A DNA stretch of 38,119 nt from Chara braunii. Taxonomy: Eukaryota > Streptophyta > Charophyceae > Charales > Characeae. Where the stretch lies: the NCBI GenBank assembly GCA_003427395.1, contig BFEA01000563.1, positions 398,450 through 436,568 on the forward strand, read 5' to 3'. Positions 20,001-28,509 of the stretch are shown here, piece after piece. The notes beneath the pieces were generated by a model. That model saw nothing but the letters and a program-made list of their open reading frames with translations, had not been told where the DNA came from and made no database searches. Within the stretch, counting starts at the first letter, position 1. Every line of letters begins with the position of its first letter. The position numbers were made by a program, and so were the translations under genes.

Positions 20001-23000
20001 ACCGGACTCTTGTTGGCACGGCGGCTTTTGAACAAGTATGAGATGGACGAGATGTATCCAGGCAACAACGACGGGGTAAGTTCAGTGTGCGCTTGACGTG
20101 TCCTCTTCGTCCCTTCGTTTTTTTTTTAATAAATAATAGTTGAGCAATCGGTTGTGCGCCCTTCATAGTAGGTGAGCTCAGGTAGGTTTGCTCTATTGAT
20201 TGCAATTTGCTGCCCTTCCATCTGCCGCGGATGAAATTGTGTTTTTCGGTCGACCAAGTGTCGGCCTGGAATGACGCGACGTTATCTTGAGAATGCCGTT
20301 TGGAGGATGCGGATGCAAGTGTATTGTTGAAGGAATTGGATGAATTCGATTATGTTTTTATGGAAGTCGGAAATGGAACTTGTGTCAACCGAGCACATGC
20401 GGCACGAGGGTTTTGCGTTGCAGCTGGTGAGAAAGTCTACTACCGTCTTCGCACCCTAAAAATGAATGTAGACAAGCTATATTTACGGACAGATACTGGC
20501 AAAATAAGGGTGCGTTGTGTTCGGAGGAAGACGGGAGTCGGGTATATATTCTCGTAACGTAATAATAGCGTGGCGGCATTTTCTGGACGAAAAAAAAGAA
20601 CAGGAAGAGACCTTCGCCTCTTTCTGAACGGCGCAGCATGTCATCTAAGTCAGTCTAAACGACGCGGTTGTTATGCTCCTTAGGTTTTGTTGTTGTGTAT
20701 GCTCGTTGTACCGCAAATAGAGCGGACGGTAATGATCGCTGTAGCTAGACTGAAAGTTGACATAAATACAGACATAACGACAGTACCTTGTTGTCGAAGG
20801 AATACGGCATTCTTGACACTCGTCGTCGTTGTGCGGTTGGTTGGTTTTTATGCCAGAATGTGGGAGAAGATTTCAACGTCAGCGCGGAAGACGAGAGGCG
20901 CCCATTCCGTGCTTTGTTGGACATCGGCCTTGTCAGGACCACCACCGGAAACCGTTGTTTCGGTGCCTTGAAGGTAAAAAGATTACGCTTTTCGATTGTG
21001 CTCGATGTTTTCATCGTGTTGATATCACCTGCTAACATCAGATTCGTTGTCATTGTCGTCATGTTAGTAGTCCTTCATACCGTCGTTATCTATTTACTGA
21101 AAATCTCTCCTGACACAGAGAGCTATGAGGCGATCAGGCGTAGTAATAAGAGACAGTTCGGATCGAACCCTAGATTATCAGCGCTCGGTTTCGGTGATAA
21201 CGCTTATAGACATTAAAAACTTGACGTTTCCTGGCCGAATTTTTTTCGGCGTTTTCTTTACCGAAATCGTCACGTCCTACTTAGCGGGGGAGTTTTGTAA
21301 TCCCTGACAATTTGGTTCAAAAAATGTTGAGATTGCTGTTAGCTACATCAGAATTAATATTAAATCTCCAACGGAATCATACGGCTGTTATTTTCCTCGG
21401 TTGACCAGATGTGGAAGTGTTTACCATCAATGTGTTTTGCTCGTCCTTCCCTCAACTACTTTTCTATCCTTTCGAAATCTTCCTCGTAATTTTTGACGAA
21501 GGCTGTACGCATTAGATCTCGAGTATTTAATGTTTGTTGATTGGATGCGAATGTGTTACTATTGATGTGTTTTCTGAGCCTTTTGAAACGTTCCTCGCTG
21601 TTGTTCGACGAAAAGCGTATGGAAGCGTCAGTGTTAGCATCAGTGTTTTGCTCGTCACTCCCATTTTGTTTCTTCTGCTCGTGTCACTCACTTTTTGTAC
21701 TTTTTCTGAGTCTTTTTGTGAGTTTTTAAACGTTCGTCGTTGTAAGATCTTTTGAGGAGCACCGATGTTTTTGCTGGAAGAGTATTTGTAATGCTTTGTT
21801 TTGTCACTTGCGGATTTGAATTGTAGGGTGCTCTCGATGGCGGTCTTGACATTCCCCACAGCGAGAAGCGTTTCGCTGGTTATAACAAGGAGGACAAGTC
21901 CTTGGATGCAGAGAAGCATCGCCGGTATATTTTCGGTCAGCACGTAGCTGAGTACATGAAGAACCTCCGTGAAGAGCAGCCGGAGAAGTATGCCGCTCAT
22001 TTCTCCCACTACATCAAGGAGGGTATTGAGCCAGAGAAGATGGAAGCGATGTACAAGAGCGTGCACGATGCCATCCGGGCGGATCCTGCAGCGAAGCTGA
22101 CCGTCAAGAAGAAGCCGGCCAAGATTACCACGTACGCTCCTCTCTCTCTCTTTTGCCCTTCTCCCTTTTGCTTTTCTCCCCTCCTGTCCTTGTGTTTTTT
22201 TTCTTCTTTCAGTAACATCTAATTGCATCCGAATTCGAAGTGTTTCTTTTCAATACCTTGACAGTTCATGGGTGGGTGTACCAACCGAGTCGGGCCCGTT
22301 GTTTCCATCTACCTATGTTTCTTTTTTTTATCCATCCTTTCGATTTTGTTTCCTGATAAAGAACGATCGCAGTCGGCAGTTTGTATATAGTTTGGTTGGA
22401 AGTGTACTTGTAGCCAATTAGGTTATACGGTAGTCGCTTGTGGTATCTCCAATTACTCTGTGAGTGTATTTCATATGTATATCATCTATTCATTATGATA
22501 TATTTATTCATATATTGTCTATCGTATTATATCGTTTATAACGCCCATCGTCTAAAGGATAGGACAGAGATCTTCCAAATCTCTAGCATAGGTTGTTATC
22601 TCGTCGTTGGACCATTGTACACGAGTATACTGCGATCGGTCAGCTTGTTTTCGAATGATGCATTGGGAGTGGCAAGGATTTTTGTTCTCTGAGTATTCCC
22701 ATGGGAAACTGATTTAGCGGTCGTTTTTTTTTATGGAGAATGTTTGGAAGTGTTTGTTATGATGTTATTTTTTATTCGGATGTGTTGATTGTAATTGAAG
22801 AGGGCAGGTGAATTAGTGGTAGATTGCACGTGGGGGACGTCAGTTCCAATCTGATGACTTTGCGTTCCTTCTCTTTGTTGAACGTTGTGCAGCTGGAAAC
22901 CACGCAAGCTCACGCACGCCGAGAAGAAGGCGAGATTGGTGGAAAGGCTGAAGGCTCTTCAGCAGGACGATGAAGACGACGAGGAGGAGGAAGAGGACGA

Positions 23001-23007
23001 AGAGTAG
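14074..23007 (+). CDS. RPL5: 60S ribosomal protein L5 (uL18), eight coding exons
   Basis: The product binds 5S rRNA and carries it into the large ribosomal subunit (central protuberance), assembling in nucleolus and cytoplasm. Exons: 14074-14076 (ATG only), 15749-15818, 16090-16181, 17343-17469, 19993-20075, 20857-20973, 21827-22131, 22893-23007. They sum to 912 nt, 303 residues plus TAG, the usual family length. All introns are GT-AG and phases join cleanly. Signatures: [20 protein letters not shown] (exon 2), [17 protein letters not shown] (3), TNKD and [12 protein letters not shown] (4), [10 protein letters not shown] (5), [13 protein letters not shown] (6), [19 protein letters not shown] and ADYM-like AEYMKNL (7), and a C-terminal tail that is basic then very acidic ([13 protein letters not shown]). 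It resembles plant L5 more than animal L5. The exon 2/3 junction codon gives Gln25 where many homologues have Glu (RRREGKTDY). The ATG-only first exon is common in ribosomal protein genes. Introns are unusually long (271-2523 bp) and repeat-laden. The gene reads as intact and functional. Confidence 0.97.
15290..15480 (-). mobile_element. tRNA-derived SINE in RPL5 intron 1
   Basis: On the minus strand the element opens near 15478 with GGTAGCTCAGTTGGTAC, a clear pol III A box (TAGCTCAGTTGG, 15456-15467). About 30 bases later comes GAGTCCGAACTC (15414-15425), a worn B box. A body unlike any tRNA follows, then GATCACATCATAAGGCCGTC and GCAC, then an A/T-rich tail at about 15290-15325. The tail motif recurs at 757-767 and 24894-24904. 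The structure (tRNA head, unrelated body, shared 3' tail) is that of a SINE mobilised by LINE machinery. It lies antisense to RPL5. Target-site duplications are not certain. Confidence 0.72.
15585..15630 (+). repeat. Decayed GGGTGCGTTGTGTTCGG-family end
   Basis: TAATGACCGTGCGTTGTATT followed by CGGACGAAGAAGG resembles the terminal block of the foldback element at 1627-2074. It lies immediately after the intron-1 tandem words. Confidence 0.4.
16690..16765 (+). repeat. GGGTGCGTTGTGTTCGG-family fragment in RPL5 intron 3
   Basis: CTGTATACATTCATTATCGG followed by GGTGCGTGGTGTTGGGGCAA and AGACGGG aligns with the GTATACATTGATGATGAGGG/TGCGTTGTG block of the foldback element at 1627-2074. A preceding piece near 16660-16700 (ACCATTGATAGCAATGTTCC) may be its other side. 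Confidence 0.5.
17247..17310 (-). repeat. Dispersed repeat shared with 2318-2370
   Basis: On the minus strand it contains GACAAGCAATGGCCAATTGC followed by TTCTGCACAC, near-identical to plus-strand 2333-2365. The flanks are GAAGAT-rich in both places. It ends about 30 bp before the acceptor of RPL5 exon 4, so its reverse complement supplies the pyrimidine tract of that acceptor. Confidence 0.6.
18107..18185. repeat. GAT-rich microsatellite
   Basis: GATGATGATGATGATGG-type runs flank about 30 bp of unique sequence. TGATGA words here mimic box C of snoRNAs, but no paired box D (CTGA) or terminal stem is present. Confidence 0.7.
18429..18616. repeat. Tandem duplication, units of 88 and 100 bp
   Basis: Units 18429-18516 and 18517-18616 share TTTGCTGTRTGACGAG, GGCGGCTGATGCCGG, GGTGGAGTGGTGATGGC and CACCGGC(C/T)AAAGACGGAAG. 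Unit two has a 12-bp insertion that repeats GCCGGTG/GATGGCGGTG. Confidence 0.85.
19154..19221. repeat. 34-bp tandem duplication
   Basis: GAAGGGGGCC and GAAGGGGCCT each lead into CTGCGTGACTTGAACAGAG. The two units are nearly identical and contiguous. Confidence 0.75.
20435..20540 (+). repeat. Small GGGTGCGTTGTGTTCGG-family element in RPL5 intron 5
   Basis: The left side has CTACCGTCTTCGCACCC and the right side AAGGGTGCGTTGTGTTCGGA followed by GGAAGACGGGAG, so GTCTTC...CACCCT faces AGGGTG...GAAGAC. ATGTAGACAAGCTAT between them matches the GTATACAAGCTAT block of the 1627-2074 element. The left end lacks the middle of the terminal motif. About 100 bp in all, likely a miniature copy. Confidence 0.5.
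22541..22593 (+). pseudogene. Truncated organelle-type tRNA (trnR-like) in RPL5 intron 7
   Basis: ACGCCCA (acceptor 5' strand), a D arm GTCT/GGAC with loop AAAGGAT, and an anticodon arm GAGAT-CTTCCAA-ATCTC can all be drawn. The sequence then runs TAGCATAGG and breaks off where the T arm should be; no matching 3' acceptor strand (TGGGCGT) follows. The wording TCTAAAGGATAGGACAGAG is that of organellar trnR-UCU in plants and algae. The anticodon here reads TCC instead of TCT, so either it mutated or the assignment is wrong. AT-rich DNA before it (22440-22540) may be part of the same insertion. Best read as a fragment of mitochondrial or plastid DNA inserted in the nucleus. Confidence 0.6.
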
Positions 23008-23327
23008 AGATCGGGCGATGACGTCTGCGGGTGGAGGCTTCTGCGGGTGCCTTGAGGATAGCATGCTGGGTCGGAAATGGTCGAGGTCTTTGACTTTTTT
23101 GAGTTGAGCGAGGTCGTATTTCATCATGCGCGTTGAGCGCTTGCTGTGGCAGGGTTTCTGAAGAGAGGCTTGTACTTGAGGAGATCATCTTGCGATTTGT
23201 TTTGTTTTATTTCAAATCGAAACATTCGAGACCGGAATTTTTTCTCTCGCCTGCAATTTTGGTACATGCCATGGTTTTGATTGCCTTCTTTTCTCCTTCT
23301 CTGCCTCTACTATGGTTTACATGGCAA
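23008..23327 (+). other. RPL5 3' UTR and downstream flank
   Basis: The stop at 23005-23007 is followed by GC-balanced sequence, then T-rich DNA around 23195-23225 (TTTGTTTTGTTTTATTTC), a plausible 3'-end region. No canonical AATAAA is seen. The plus-strand open frame 23133-23756 overlaps repeats and is not called. Confidence 0.4.
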
Positions 23328-23461
23328 TTCTGTTTGACGATATATCTATCATCTCCGACGAAACAATTCGTCACAGCCCCTTGTTTGTTTGTTGTCCTCT
23401 TCTCCTCTCTGTCTAGTACGGTTTACCGTCCACAGCTCTGTTTGCCTATATATATATATAT
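23328..23461 (+). repeat. TA-linked dispersed repeat, copy 2
   Basis: GACGATATATCTATCATC leads into CGACGAAACAATTCGTCACA, then GCCCCTTGTTTGTT, GTCCTCTTCTCC, TACGGTTTACCG and CTCTGTTTGCCTATATATAT. It is homologous to copies near 4721 and 28541-28720 and again borders TA dinucleotides. Confidence 0.75.
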
Positions 23462-23865
23462 TCAAACAGTGCTGCCCGCTAGTAGGCATATCTACGTGTA
23501 TATCCATAGTATCCAAACTCCAATGTTGTGCCTTGGGATTGATGTAAGGCTCTGTCTGCGGCTGACCATCCCGCTCTCTCACTCTGTTTTGGTCTTCCTT
23601 CATTTTCCTTCTTGCCACGGGGCTGGGCTCCTAAATCTCTCGCCTTCTCGTTCCTCTTTTGGTCTTCTTGCACTTCTCCTTGCGACCCTACGGGTACCCC
23701 CCCGTAAGCGGCTAGGAAGACTGTTGGGGCGGGGAGCCACGTTCTGTCCTGGTTGACTCACAGGATCCGTACTTGCTGCCGACGATGGATGGAAGTGCAC
23801 GCTCCCATCTGCCGGGCAGAAGGTTGAACGGCTGCTCACCGGTCAGAATCGGCTGGAAGCGGGCG

Positions 23866-23952
23866 GAGGGAGGTGAGTAGGGGGCGGAGGGGGTGCGCAA
23901 GGGGCGGAGCGGAGGGGGGTGAGTAGGCGGCGGAGGGGGGTGAGTAGGGGGC
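23866..23952. repeat. G-rich minisatellite
   Basis: Units of GGGGGCGGAGGGGGGTGAGTA type repeat about four times with length changes. Runs of four to six G on the plus strand could form G-quadruplexes. Confidence 0.65.
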
Positions 23953-24043
23953 GAGCGTTTCAACACAGTTGCGAAAGCAGGGCTAAATTTATTAGATAAT
24001 TGTCTGGTGTGCAGGTGGAAGTTTATGAGAGGGGGAGTGAAAA

Positions 24044-24168
24044 TTAAACGACCAGTACCCACTGGTTTGTGTTGCCGTTAACGCTGTAGCCTCTTTGGTC
24101 TGCCCCTTGGGTCCATATCAATTCGATCCCGGGGGGTACGGAAAATGCGGTAGGTACTGGTGGTTTAA
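24044..24168. mobile_element. 125-bp MITE with TTAA flanks (copy A)
   Basis: TTAA (24044-24047) plus ACGACCAGTACC faces GGTACTGGTGGT plus TTAA (24165-24168). The 12-bp terminal repeats match at 11 positions. The interior (~93 bp) has no coding capacity. TTAA duplication on insertion is the hallmark of piggyBac-type transposases, but these ends do not begin with the usual CCC, so the superfamily is open. Confidence 0.75.
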
Positions 24169-24573
24169 TATCTGAGAGTCGGGGCTTAGTTTTTTGACGA
24201 AGGGTTTTGACCCGAATGCTTGGGCATTACATCTGTTTTTGGTGCTGCAACTGTCAGCTTAGAGACCTTGATAATGACCCCGGGAGGTTTATTCAGGTGA
24301 ATGAACACGGCTGCATAAAGCACTGATAGAAGAAGATTGAAAACACATGTTGTGCAAAGGAGAGAAGGAATAACGGAAGGAACTCGTTTCCTGAGCAGCT
24401 TTGTCCAAGACGGAGTTCGTGAAGAAGTGACTGCTCAAGTCGAATTCTCAAATTACGAAAACAATTCAAAACTTGAAAATTGAGTAGTGATTTAGCCAAA
24501 TACGATGCGGACGCTGTTTTTGCAGATGTGGTTATTAAGGAATGTTTAAACACAAGTATGCACCCGCCGCATT

Positions 24574-24628
24574 TCGATCATAGAGGGAGAAGTCCCTCCG
24601 TCCGACCATAGAGGGAGAAGTCCCTCCA
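24574..24628. repeat. Duplicated small hairpin
   Basis: CATAGAGGGAGAAGTCCCTC occurs twice, 26 bp apart. Each copy can pair GAGGGA with TCCCTC around a GAAG loop. Confidence 0.65.
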
Positions 24629-24741
24629 CCTCCTTCGACTGGTACTGTAATTCCTACGCTGTATTTTCTGTCATCTCTCTCTGATAGCTTCAGAATTTCC
24701 CTCGTAGTATTAACGGCACGGAATTGCCCGTCCAGGGCAAT

Positions 24742-24825
24742 TCGAAATTCCTACCCCCTCCCCTGTCGAAGTCTCTTTCGCCACACCCACAAAGACGCGG
24801 ACAGGGGAGGGGGTAGGAATTTCGA
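24742..24825. repeat. 26-bp perfect inverted repeat with C/G-rich arms
   Basis: Arms 24742-24767 and 24800-24825 are exact complements, including TACCCCCTCCCCTGTC and its reverse. They enclose a 32-base spacer. A smaller hairpin GAATTGCCC-GTCCA-GGGCAATTC sits just before it at 24721-24743. It could be a cruciform-forming relic of a foldback element. Confidence 0.85.
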
Positions 24826-24879
24826 TGCACGGGGACGTAGATAAATAAAATTTGCTGAATTTAAGGGGTCGATTAGTTG

Positions 24880-24930
24880 CACTGTGATATCTTAAGGCCG
24901 TCGCATCGTTCGACCAAAAAAAAAAGAACG
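24880..24930 (+). repeat. SINE tail, plus-strand copy
   Basis: CTGTGATATCTTAAGGCCGT followed by CGCATCG and an A run (24915-24924) parallels the 3' tail of the SINE at 15290-15480. The A run lies just downstream of the tail, as expected for a plus-strand insertion. No tRNA head is recognisable upstream; the copy is probably 5'-truncated. Confidence 0.55.
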
Positions 24931-24967
24931 AAGTTAGAGCCTCTTCCGTTCCTTGAATCAGTGGGCG

Positions 24968-25361
24968 GCGGATGACCGTCGTCCGATCAGTATCGTCTCC
25001 TTTGTTCGTTTTCTTTTCGTTTGACTTCTGATCGACATTGCGTACGGGAAACGATGGCTAGTGAACATTAAGCAAACGCGTTCTCCTCTTTCTCGCTGTG
25101 ACAAACCAGACTTTCGAAAGCGCAAGAAAATAAACTGATGCGAGTTCAATAGGGTGCGGATGACCGTCGTCCCAACAGTATCTCGCCTCCTTTGGTCGTA
25201 TACTTTTGGTTAAAGACTTTTTCGTTGACTTCTGATCGACATTGCGTACGGGAAACCATGGCAAGTGAACATCAAACAAAAACGCATTCTTCTCTTTTCC
25301 GCTGTGACAAACCAGACTATCGAAAGCGCAAGAAAATAAACTGATTCGAGTTCAATAGGGT
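24968..25361. repeat. Tandem duplication, units of 188 and 206 bp
   Basis: Units 24968-25155 and 25156-25361 begin GCGGATGACCGTCGTCC and end GAGTTCAATAGGGT. Both contain CTTCTGATCGACATTGCGTA and GCTGTGACAAACCAGACT. Differences are small insertions and substitutions. Minus-strand open frames in both copies come from the same sequence but are not conserved between units, which argues against coding. Confidence 0.9.
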
Positions 25362-25648
25362 GCTTCCAACTGGTTGACATCTATAGCTGGAAGCAAAAAC
25401 GTTTTTTGATGCAAGCAATCTGCCGCAAGTAACCGAAAACGTTTCTGATGAATGTGTCATTTGCTGATTTCAGGCATAAGGTCAACAGTCCACGTCGAGC
25501 TCGCTTCTCTACACGACATTTCCAAGGCACCACAATTTTCGTTTTTCTCGTTCACCATCGTGAACAGTTTTTCGGTGTGAGGAAATTCGTTGATGTGGTT
25601 CCATCTGGACTTGAGAACGCAAAAGGCCAGCCAACATTTCAACAGTTT

Positions 25649-25747
25649 GTGGTTGTGTACCGACTAAGCCGGGCCCGTTGGTCGCCACCGCAGCTGCTGT
25701 TGTGGGTGTGCCCCGGCTAAGCCGGGCGCGTTGGTTGCCACCGCAGC
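25649..25747. repeat. Duplicated ~46-bp tRNA-head-like motif
   Basis: GTGTACCGACTAAGCCGGGC then CCGTTGGTCGCCACCGCAGC, and again from 25702 with CCCCGGCTAAGCCGGGC. A related fragment lies at 22272-22318. On the minus strand the first unit reads CCGGCTTAGTCGGTACACAA, which resembles a pol III A box. No B box follows. Possibly the head of another SINE family. Confidence 0.5.
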
Positions 25748-25749
25748 AT

Positions 25750-26300
25750 GCAAGCAGAGGGGTACAAGGTCGGTGACACGTTCGGAATTTCATGTAGAGC
25801 ACTGCCAAGTGAAAACACGATTTTGACGACTCTACGTCTGTATATGAACGTGATGTGTTATGTAGGTCGTCGTACTCCTGAATCCGGCTTACAAAAAGGA
25901 GCCAAAAAACAAAACAGAACAGCTTGTAACGATGATGTATAAGAACGTTTGCACACTCAGAGACGAGCCACCAGGCGCTGGCAATCTTGCACATTATACG
26001 AGTGGTATGCAAACAAATATGATCGAGGCAAAAAGAACTGTAGGCTGACGGTCATTAGCGGAAAAAGAGTATCAGCTTGATGTGGTGTTGGTGATTGGTT
26101 GGTCGCCAACGAAAGAAAAGAGATCAGGACGTTCGTTTGAATAGGAACGGTACACACAGGAGATGAGCATGATCCCTACGCAAAGGAGGACGCGCTGAAT
26201 CGAGGACTGGTCAAGAAGAAGACAAACAAAAAAAAAGAAAGAATAGATATGAAGTAACGGGGAAGAGCGCACCAACAGTTTTCTTGACCGTCTGGAGGCG
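25750..26300. other. Unassigned stretch before the 26.3-kb minisatellite
   Basis: No recognised gene. A plus-strand stretch at 25866-26048 stays open for 60 codons between stops (it includes MMYKNVCTLRDEPPGAG) but lacks a start codon and matches no family I know. Confidence 0.35.
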
Positions 26301-26309
26301 GTTCATAAC

Positions 26310-26645
26310 TCAGCCTTCTCTCCACTGCCATTGATGGACGCTTCTCTCCACTGCCATTGATGGACCTTCTGTCCACTGACGATGTACCCCTCTCCACTGG
26401 CATTGATGGACCCCCTTCTGTCCACTGGCATTGATGGACCCGTATGTCCACTGCCATTGATGTCATTAATGGACCCTTCTGTCCACTGGCATTGATGGAC
26501 CCTTCTCTCCACTGGCATTGATGGACCCTTATGTCCACTGCCATTGATGGCATTGATGGACCCATCTGTCCTCTGCCATCGATGGACCCTTCTGTCCACT
26601 GGCATTGATGGACCCCCTTCTCTCCACTGGCATTGATGGACCCAC
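26310..26645. repeat. Minisatellite, ~30-bp unit CCACTGGCATTGATGGACCC
   Basis: About eleven units of CTTCTGTCCACTGGCATTGA then TGGACC, with variants (CTCTCC for CTGTCC, GCC for GGC). Unit lengths are about 26-36 bp, several of them multiples of three. As a result the minus strand stays open in two frames across the array (TEGSINASGQ-like peptides). No start signal or flanking domain supports a gene. Confidence 0.9.
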
Positions 26646-27300
26646 CGGCGGCTATCGTCGTTTCTCATGTAGGATCTCTCGGGCGGCAAGTAGTTTGCCC
26701 CTCGGAAGATGAACACGCGGATGACTTGATGTGGCTGAATTGGTGGGTGGCTCGGTTACGCCGCCTTCCTGTTCGAAACGTTTTGACGCGTTCTCCTTCC
26801 TGTTGTGGAATTCTAATGATGATATGAGAGAGACGTATTGTTTTTAAACGAGAGATTTTGAAAAATGGTACGATGCCTCGTCCCCGGTTGCAAAAGCTTT
26901 GTAGTTTCTATAGAAATTTCGACGACGGTTCCGTTTCTCGGCTTGTAAGACTTCGTAATACCTTTTTTTTTTTTTTTGAACTTGGNGGTAGTATTCATCG
27001 GAGAGCCCCGCTTATGTTTGAATAAATCTTAAAAAAAACGTGCTACAGGGGAAATGAAAAGCATATTGTGGGACATCGGTTAAAATCAGAGTGCTACAGA
27101 GATGAGTGGCGTCGTCTTCTGAGTGCGAGCATGATGACGCACTGTGTTATCAGAATCGTTATCTATACGCGATGCCCATCATCCCCCAAATAAAGAACGG
27201 AGAAGGTCGAAGGTTCAATTACCAGTCGGTGATGTGTGTGTTTGTGTGTGTGCGCGCGATATAACGAGGTAAGAACTCACCCCGGAGATCAAAATCACTG
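26646..27300. other. Non-coding stretch with an ambiguous base
   Basis: No gene is recognised. A T run (about 26963-26977) is followed by an N at 26986, consistent with poor base calling beside a homopolymer. A GT-rich word cluster lies at 27231-27262. Confidence 0.4.
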
Positions 27301-27307
27301 ACTAGCA

Positions 27308-27450
27308 AGGTTAAAAGCTGTCCACCGTAAAAAGTTGTTGTTTGGTGAAAAGCTGTGTCCACCGTAAAAAAGCTGTGTCGACCGTAGAAGATGTCAGGTG
27401 AAATGCTTTTGTCGACCGTAAAAACCCGTCGGGTAAAAAGATGTCACCGT
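27308..27450. repeat. Degenerate tandem AGCTGTGTCNACCGTAAAAA
   Basis: Four to five imperfect units of GTCGACCGTAAAAA or GTCCACCGTAAAAA type, with spacers such as GGTGAAA. Unit length is about 25-40 bp. Confidence 0.6.
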
Positions 27451-27498
27451 AATTGGCCATCGGATGAGAATATCCTAGTAACAGCTGCCCTCGCAGTC

Positions 27499-27520
27499 TT
27501 AAACCACCAGTACTTGTACA
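27499..27520 (+). repeat. TTAA / ACCACCAGTAC left end (copy D)
   Basis: TTAA (27499-27502) followed by ACCACCAGTACTTGTACA. A worn partner, TGTACAGGTGGTTAAG, lies at 28085-28100 and could be its right end with a 6-bp deletion; that pairing is uncertain. Confidence 0.45.
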
Positions 27521-27569
27521 GATACTTGAGAAAAAACGAGTAGAACACTCAATAGAGATCCGTCAGCGT

Positions 27570-27665
27570 GATCAAACAAACGAACACACAGTAGAGAGAA
27601 CCAAGGCGTAGCCTCCGGATCAAACAAACGAACACACAGTAGAGAGAACCAAGGCGTAGCCTCCG
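27570..27665. repeat. Perfect 48-bp tandem duplication
   Basis: Units 27570-27617 and 27618-27665 are identical (GATCAAACAAACGAACACAC through AAGGCGTAGCCTCCG). Identity suggests a recent slip or an assembly artefact. Confidence 0.9.
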
Positions 27666-27772
27666 AAAAACCCGAACACGACCGGTTAAGAATATAACAA
27701 TCAGGTATAACGGAAATTATTTTTTTAACAATGGCGGAAAAAAAATTCCGCTTAGGCGAGACTACCCTACCG

Positions 27773-27895
27773 GTTTCACCAGTAGTTGGCCAAAAAGCTA
27801 TTGCCTTGGCCGCGGAAGAAAAATAGAGTAGAAACGTTTCTACTCTGATGAATTTGGTCGCTCGTGTTGTCTAATCACAGTAAAAATGCCAACAG
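27773..27895 (+). repeat. TTAA-family left region, TTAA lost (copy E)
   Basis: CACCAGTAGTTGGCC, then CTTGGCCGCGGAAGAAAAAT and ACTCTGATGAATTTGG follow the same order as copy C at 6422-6530. The outer ACC/TTAA part is altered to GGTTT. Confidence 0.55.
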
Positions 27896-27899
27896 CCGC

Positions 27900-28478
27900 G
27901 TGCCAAACTGTGAACGTAAACGTGAGTACCACATGCATATAACAGCTCACCACTGAGAAAGGCAGAGATGTGAGAGAAAGAGAAGGGAGGGTCAACAAAA
28001 GGAAGGGAGAGAAGAAGAAGCAGAGGAATGGTACGAAAGGGTAATAAGTCCCGAACGTGACGTGAGTTTCGAAAAATCTCACAATGATGTACAGGTGGTT
28101 AAGAACCCGACTAGGTTCGGCCGGCCGCCACCGTCACTCAAGGGTCTCTTCTGATTGCGGAAGGTGTCTAACTATTCAATTATCTGTCTATTTATTAAAC
28201 CATGCGTACCAAGAATAGCAAGACTCGCACACCGTAGATAAAATCCACGACCGGGTAAAATCGAGTAATGCTAAGTTCGAAGCTACTAGACTGAAAAGAG
28301 TCCAAGCCTTTCATCACACAGAGTTTCAAACCATTAACCATCCGCGTAGTACCGCCAGAAAAAATAAATAAATAAATAAATTATATAACTCGCGCGCCTT
28401 TGTTCATGGGATATCTAGTCTTTTTTTTTCTTTTTTGCTATTCTAGTCTTGTATCAATTACTCTACGAAACCTGTTTT

Positions 28479-28480
<2 letters not shown>
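27900..28480. other. Non-coding stretch, nothing recognised
   Basis: Mixed-composition DNA with a purine-rich section at 27955-28030 and an AAATAAATAAAT run near 28362-28382. CCGACTAGGTTCGGCCGGCC at 28108 resembles the motif duplicated at 25649-25747. Confidence 0.35.

Positions 28481-28483
<3 letters not shown>

Positions 28484-28509
<26 letters not shown>

Noticed and set aside
20300-20557. 85-codon plus-strand frame in RPL5 intron 5
   Set aside because: It overlaps a repeat fragment and is removed by the clear exon 5 to exon 6 splice.
21527-22228. 233-codon minus-strand open frame
   Set aside because: It lies antisense to RPL5 exon 7 and intron 6; the plus strand carries the conserved protein.
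23133-23756. 207-codon plus-strand frame after RPL5
   Set aside because: Half of it is the TA-linked dispersed repeat; no domain or codon pattern supports a gene.
25866-26048. 60-codon stop-to-stop stretch with exon-like residues
   Set aside because: No start codon, no second exon, no recognisable family.
26310-26645. Regular repeats resembling a CRISPR array
   Set aside because: Units are contiguous with no unique spacers, and the context is eukaryotic.
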